DNA of 64,000 nt, from positions 44,172 to 108,171 of the forward strand of contig JAFGGO010000061.1 in the NCBI GenBank assembly GCA_016930515.1, read 5' to 3'. Each line of letters starts with the position of its first letter. Position 1 is the stretch's first letter. Positions 62,097-64,000 of the stretch are shown here, one piece after another. The DNA comes from Promethearchaeota archaeon (GTDB taxonomy: Archaea > Asgardarchaeota > Lokiarchaeia > Sigyniarchaeales > SOKP01). The position numbers and the translations under genes are program-made. The notes under the pieces are model-generated. The model made no database searches. It saw nothing but the letters and a program-made list of their open reading frames with translations, and was not told the DNA's origin.

Positions 62097-62708
62097 CTAT
62101 AATGTGATTGCATCCATCGTTGCCTTGGTGCCACAATAATTGCAAAATTTCAGCTTGATGGAAAATATCTCGCCGCATTTTCCGCATTTTTGGTGGTGAA
62201 TCTTGGTGATTCCCTCTACTACTTGTCGGAACGCTTTTTCGACATTTTGACCCGTTTTCGAAGATGTTAAAATGGGTTCGCCGTAAAAATCGTTTTTCTT
62301 TGCGATTTCTCTCGCCTTTTTAATATTTAATGTGTTATTATTGATTAAATCCGCCTTTGTTGCAACAAGAACTTTCACTACATTTGTATCGGAGTTATTA
62401 TTGATCAATTCCAACCAATTGTAAACATCATTAATAGTATCCTCACGAGTTGCGTCGTATAAAATCAAGACAGCCGAAGCGCCCTTGATGTATTGTGGAA
62501 ACACGATTCGATATTTTTTCTCCCCTCCAAAATCCCAAATGGCGAGGTCGAAGTGATGCATCTCGTCTACTTGCATTTTTTTACGCTTAAAAGCAACACC
62601 AATCGTGTCCATCATTTTTTCGTCGAAAATATCGTCACAAAAACGGGCCAACAAGCTCGATTTTCCCACATTTTTCGCTCCTGCTAAAACTATCTTGAAC
62701 TGTAACAT
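62097..62708 (-). CDS. Small GTPase fused to a C-terminal zinc ribbon
   Basis: About 203 residues from ATG at 62708 (an earlier ATG at 62750 adds 14 residues unlike the family). G1 GAKNVGKSSL (10-19), G3 WDFGGEKK, G4 ATKAD, G5 TSSKTG, then a zinc ribbon CGKCGEIFSIKLKFCNYCG at about 175-193. G3 lacks the usual Gln (DxxGQ), reading DFGGE, so intrinsic hydrolysis may differ. A Rab-like GTPase carrying a C-terminal zinc ribbon instead of a lipid anchor is unusual. Convergent with the HhH-MBL gene. Confidence 0.9.
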   Translation of the reverse strand: MLQFKIVLAGAKNVGKSSLLARFCDDIFDEKMMDTIGVAFKRKKMQVDEMHHFDLAIWDFGGEKKYRIVFPQYIKGASAVLILYDATREDTINDVYNWLELINNNSDTNVVKVLVATKADLINNNTLNIKKAREIAKKNDFYGEPILTSSKTGQNVEKAFRQVVEGITKIHHQKCGKCGEIFSIKLKFCNYCGTKATMDAITL

Positions 62709-62858
62709 TTTTTCAATAAAAATATTCTTATACCTAAAAAAATGAAACATTCTTATTTATTATTATCATATTGAATTTACTCAATTTTATAACTTCAAAC
62801 AAAAAAATAACCGCTTTAATTAGAACAATACAATATTTACTATAAAAAAAAGAAAAAA

Positions 62859-63971
62859 TTAGGATTTTTGTTTCCTTATTTTAAAAATTGCAAAGCAAAG
62901 ACCTGATATTATTAGAAAACATCCTGTGAACACCGCTACATCGTATCCAGGAATGCTTGTTCCAGATGTGTTTTGAGGTGCGGACTCCGTGTTGTCGTAA
63001 ATGAAATTGTATCCCAAACAATTCCCCTCTTCGTAAACATCCTCCGTTTGACCAGATATGAAATTGTGCGCTATGATGTTAGCATTGCTTGCGTTACAAT
63101 ATATTCCATAATCCTCGTTATTAATGATGGTATTACCTAAAAAGGAGTTGTAATTACTATCCTCAATATTAATACCGTGTCCTAAGTTTGAAGAAATGAA
63201 GTTTCCATAAATCACGTTATCGTTATTTGATTCTGAGATGTAAATTCCACCGAGAGTGTTTTCTCTAATAGTATTATGAGAAACGAGGTTTACAGTTGAA
63301 TCGAACACAAAAAGTCCCCATTGATTGTTATCGGAGATAATATTGTCTGAAATCACATTACCATCACTAACAATTGTGACTAGGATTCCATGATATCCAC
63401 TATTAATAATTGTGTTTCCAATCACCGTGTTATTACATGCGTCGATACCAAGCATCATGCCTTCTTGAGAATTATTATGCACGTTATTGCCCGAAATCGT
63501 AATATCGTGAGAGTGATGAACCTGAATTCCTACAGAATTTTCTTGGATTTGATTATTCAGAATTTGTCCATTTTGAGTACCATAGATATAAATTCCCTTA
63601 TCAATAGGATGATGAGAAGTACCCGCGTGTCTAAAATCACAATTTCTAACTATAAAAAAAGCAGAAGAATCACGGATTGTTAAACAAGGATATGAATCGA
63701 AATCACACATAAACTGGTGATTTTCGAATATGAAAGGGTCGCTTTCGCTTCCACTTCCCGTACAGTATCCTGCTGTTCTAGCCTCTAACCAAGTAATTCC
63801 CGATCCACCATTATTGTCAATAACAAGGGTATTATTGAAACTTGTTGCGATTAATACTTGTTTAGTTGATATTTCTTGATTTATTTGCGATCTATAAGCA
63901 TCTAAGCCATTGTAGCTCGTCAAAAAAAGAAGAAAGACTAAAACAATCATATAATATTTTAAATGTTTCAT
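62859..63971 (-). CDS. Membrane-anchored right-handed beta-helix protein (NosD-like)
   Basis: 370 residues. A signal-like hydrophobic N-terminus (YYMIVLVFLLFLTSYNG), then repeats of NxxISGNxI/ISDNxI type through most of the chain, the stacking pattern of NosD/CASH parallel beta-helix proteins, and a C-terminal membrane segment (GYDVAVFTGCFLIISGLCFAIFKI) followed by a basic tail (RKQKS). It should sit on the outer face of the cell membrane, anchored at the C-terminus. ATG at 63971 is preferred over GTG at 63980. The region downstream (62751-62858) is AT-rich and holds nothing else. Confidence 0.85.
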   Translation of the reverse strand: MKHLKYYMIVLVFLLFLTSYNGLDAYRSQINQEISTKQVLIATSFNNTLVIDNNGGSGITWLEARTAGYCTGSGSESDPFIFENHQFMCDFDSYPCLTIRDSSAFFIVRNCDFRHAGTSHHPIDKGIYIYGTQNGQILNNQIQENSVGIQVHHSHDITISGNNVHNNSQEGMMLGIDACNNTVIGNTIINSGYHGILVTIVSDGNVISDNIISDNNQWGLFVFDSTVNLVSHNTIRENTLGGIYISESNNDNVIYGNFISSNLGHGINIEDSNYNSFLGNTIINNEDYGIYCNASNANIIAHNFISGQTEDVYEEGNCLGYNFIYDNTESAPQNTSGTSIPGYDVAVFTGCFLIISGLCFAIFKIRKQKS

Positions 63972-64000
63972 TTTTTTCACTGAAATTTTTTTATTATTTA

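Noticed and set aside
1-64000. tRNA or rRNA genes
   Set aside because: Intergenic regions were scanned by eye for the T-arm consensus (GGTTCRANYCC). Near misses at about 30500 (minus strand), 37415 and 57210 lack a pairing T stem or an acceptor stem.

Overview
The window is AT-rich DNA from an archaeon, very probably an Asgard archaeon (Lokiarchaeia or a close relative). The evidence is the combination of a full-length eukaryote-like actin (57507-58652), two Rab/Ras-like small GTPases (35311-35880 and 62097-62708), an SDS22-like leucine-rich-repeat protein, a PPP-family phosphatase and RIO2 kinase with archaeal housekeeping genes: uS9 tail, aEF-1beta with its zinc-ribbon partner, LSm, PAN ATPase, AbrB-PhoU and IorAB. 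The exact lineage cannot be fixed without a phylogeny. I recognised no tRNA, rRNA, CRISPR array or insertion sequence.

Layout. 1-5.1 kb: end of ribosomal protein uS9, aroA, a RACo-type corrinoid-activation protein, aroC. 5.4-12.4 kb: small helical protein, Mut7-C nuclease, FmdE-like protein, GNAT, Clp1/Grc3-like kinase, a translationally coupled ATP-grasp/M14-like pair, alpha/beta hydrolase. 12.6-23 kb: acidic protein with an upstream repeat array, AbrB-PhoU, a solitary DNA methyltransferase, PPP phosphatase, gamma-glutamylcyclotransferase-like protein, LSm, methyltransferase, RIO2, PAS histidine kinase, a hydrolase lacking its serine, an enoyl-CoA hydratase-family protein. 23.4-34 kb: mutS-mutL, repeat/coiled-coil protein, aEF-1beta operon, IorAB. 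34-43 kb: an accessory-looking block with a PlsY-lipid kinase fusion, a small GTPase, two paralogous small proteins, a Lys-Asp repeat protein, Cys-rich small proteins, SseB-like protein, and two broken genes that translate well only if frameshifts or a stop are ignored.

43.2-55.9 kb is the core of the window. It is one same-strand run of eleven genes encoding HdrC, HdrB, a split HdrA pair, MvhD, a fused double HdrA, a second MvhD, three Flx/sulfhydrogenase-like electron-input subunits and an FrhB-like F420 oxidoreductase. It reads as a large flavin-based electron-bifurcating complex that could link NAD(P)H, F420, ferredoxin and a disulfide. No methyl-CoM reductase, hydrogenase large subunit or formate dehydrogenase catalytic subunit lies in the window, so donor and acceptor are inferred. 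The [HdrA-HdrA-MvhD] module is present twice, once split and once fused.

56-64 kb: PAN, actin with its own promoter and terminator, a zinc-ribbon protein, the LRR protein, an HhH-metallo-beta-lactamase fusion, a small GTPase fused to a zinc ribbon, and a membrane-anchored beta-helix surface protein.

Where two starts were possible I chose the one that best fits the family or has a Shine-Dalgarno-like sequence, and gave the alternative in the entry.
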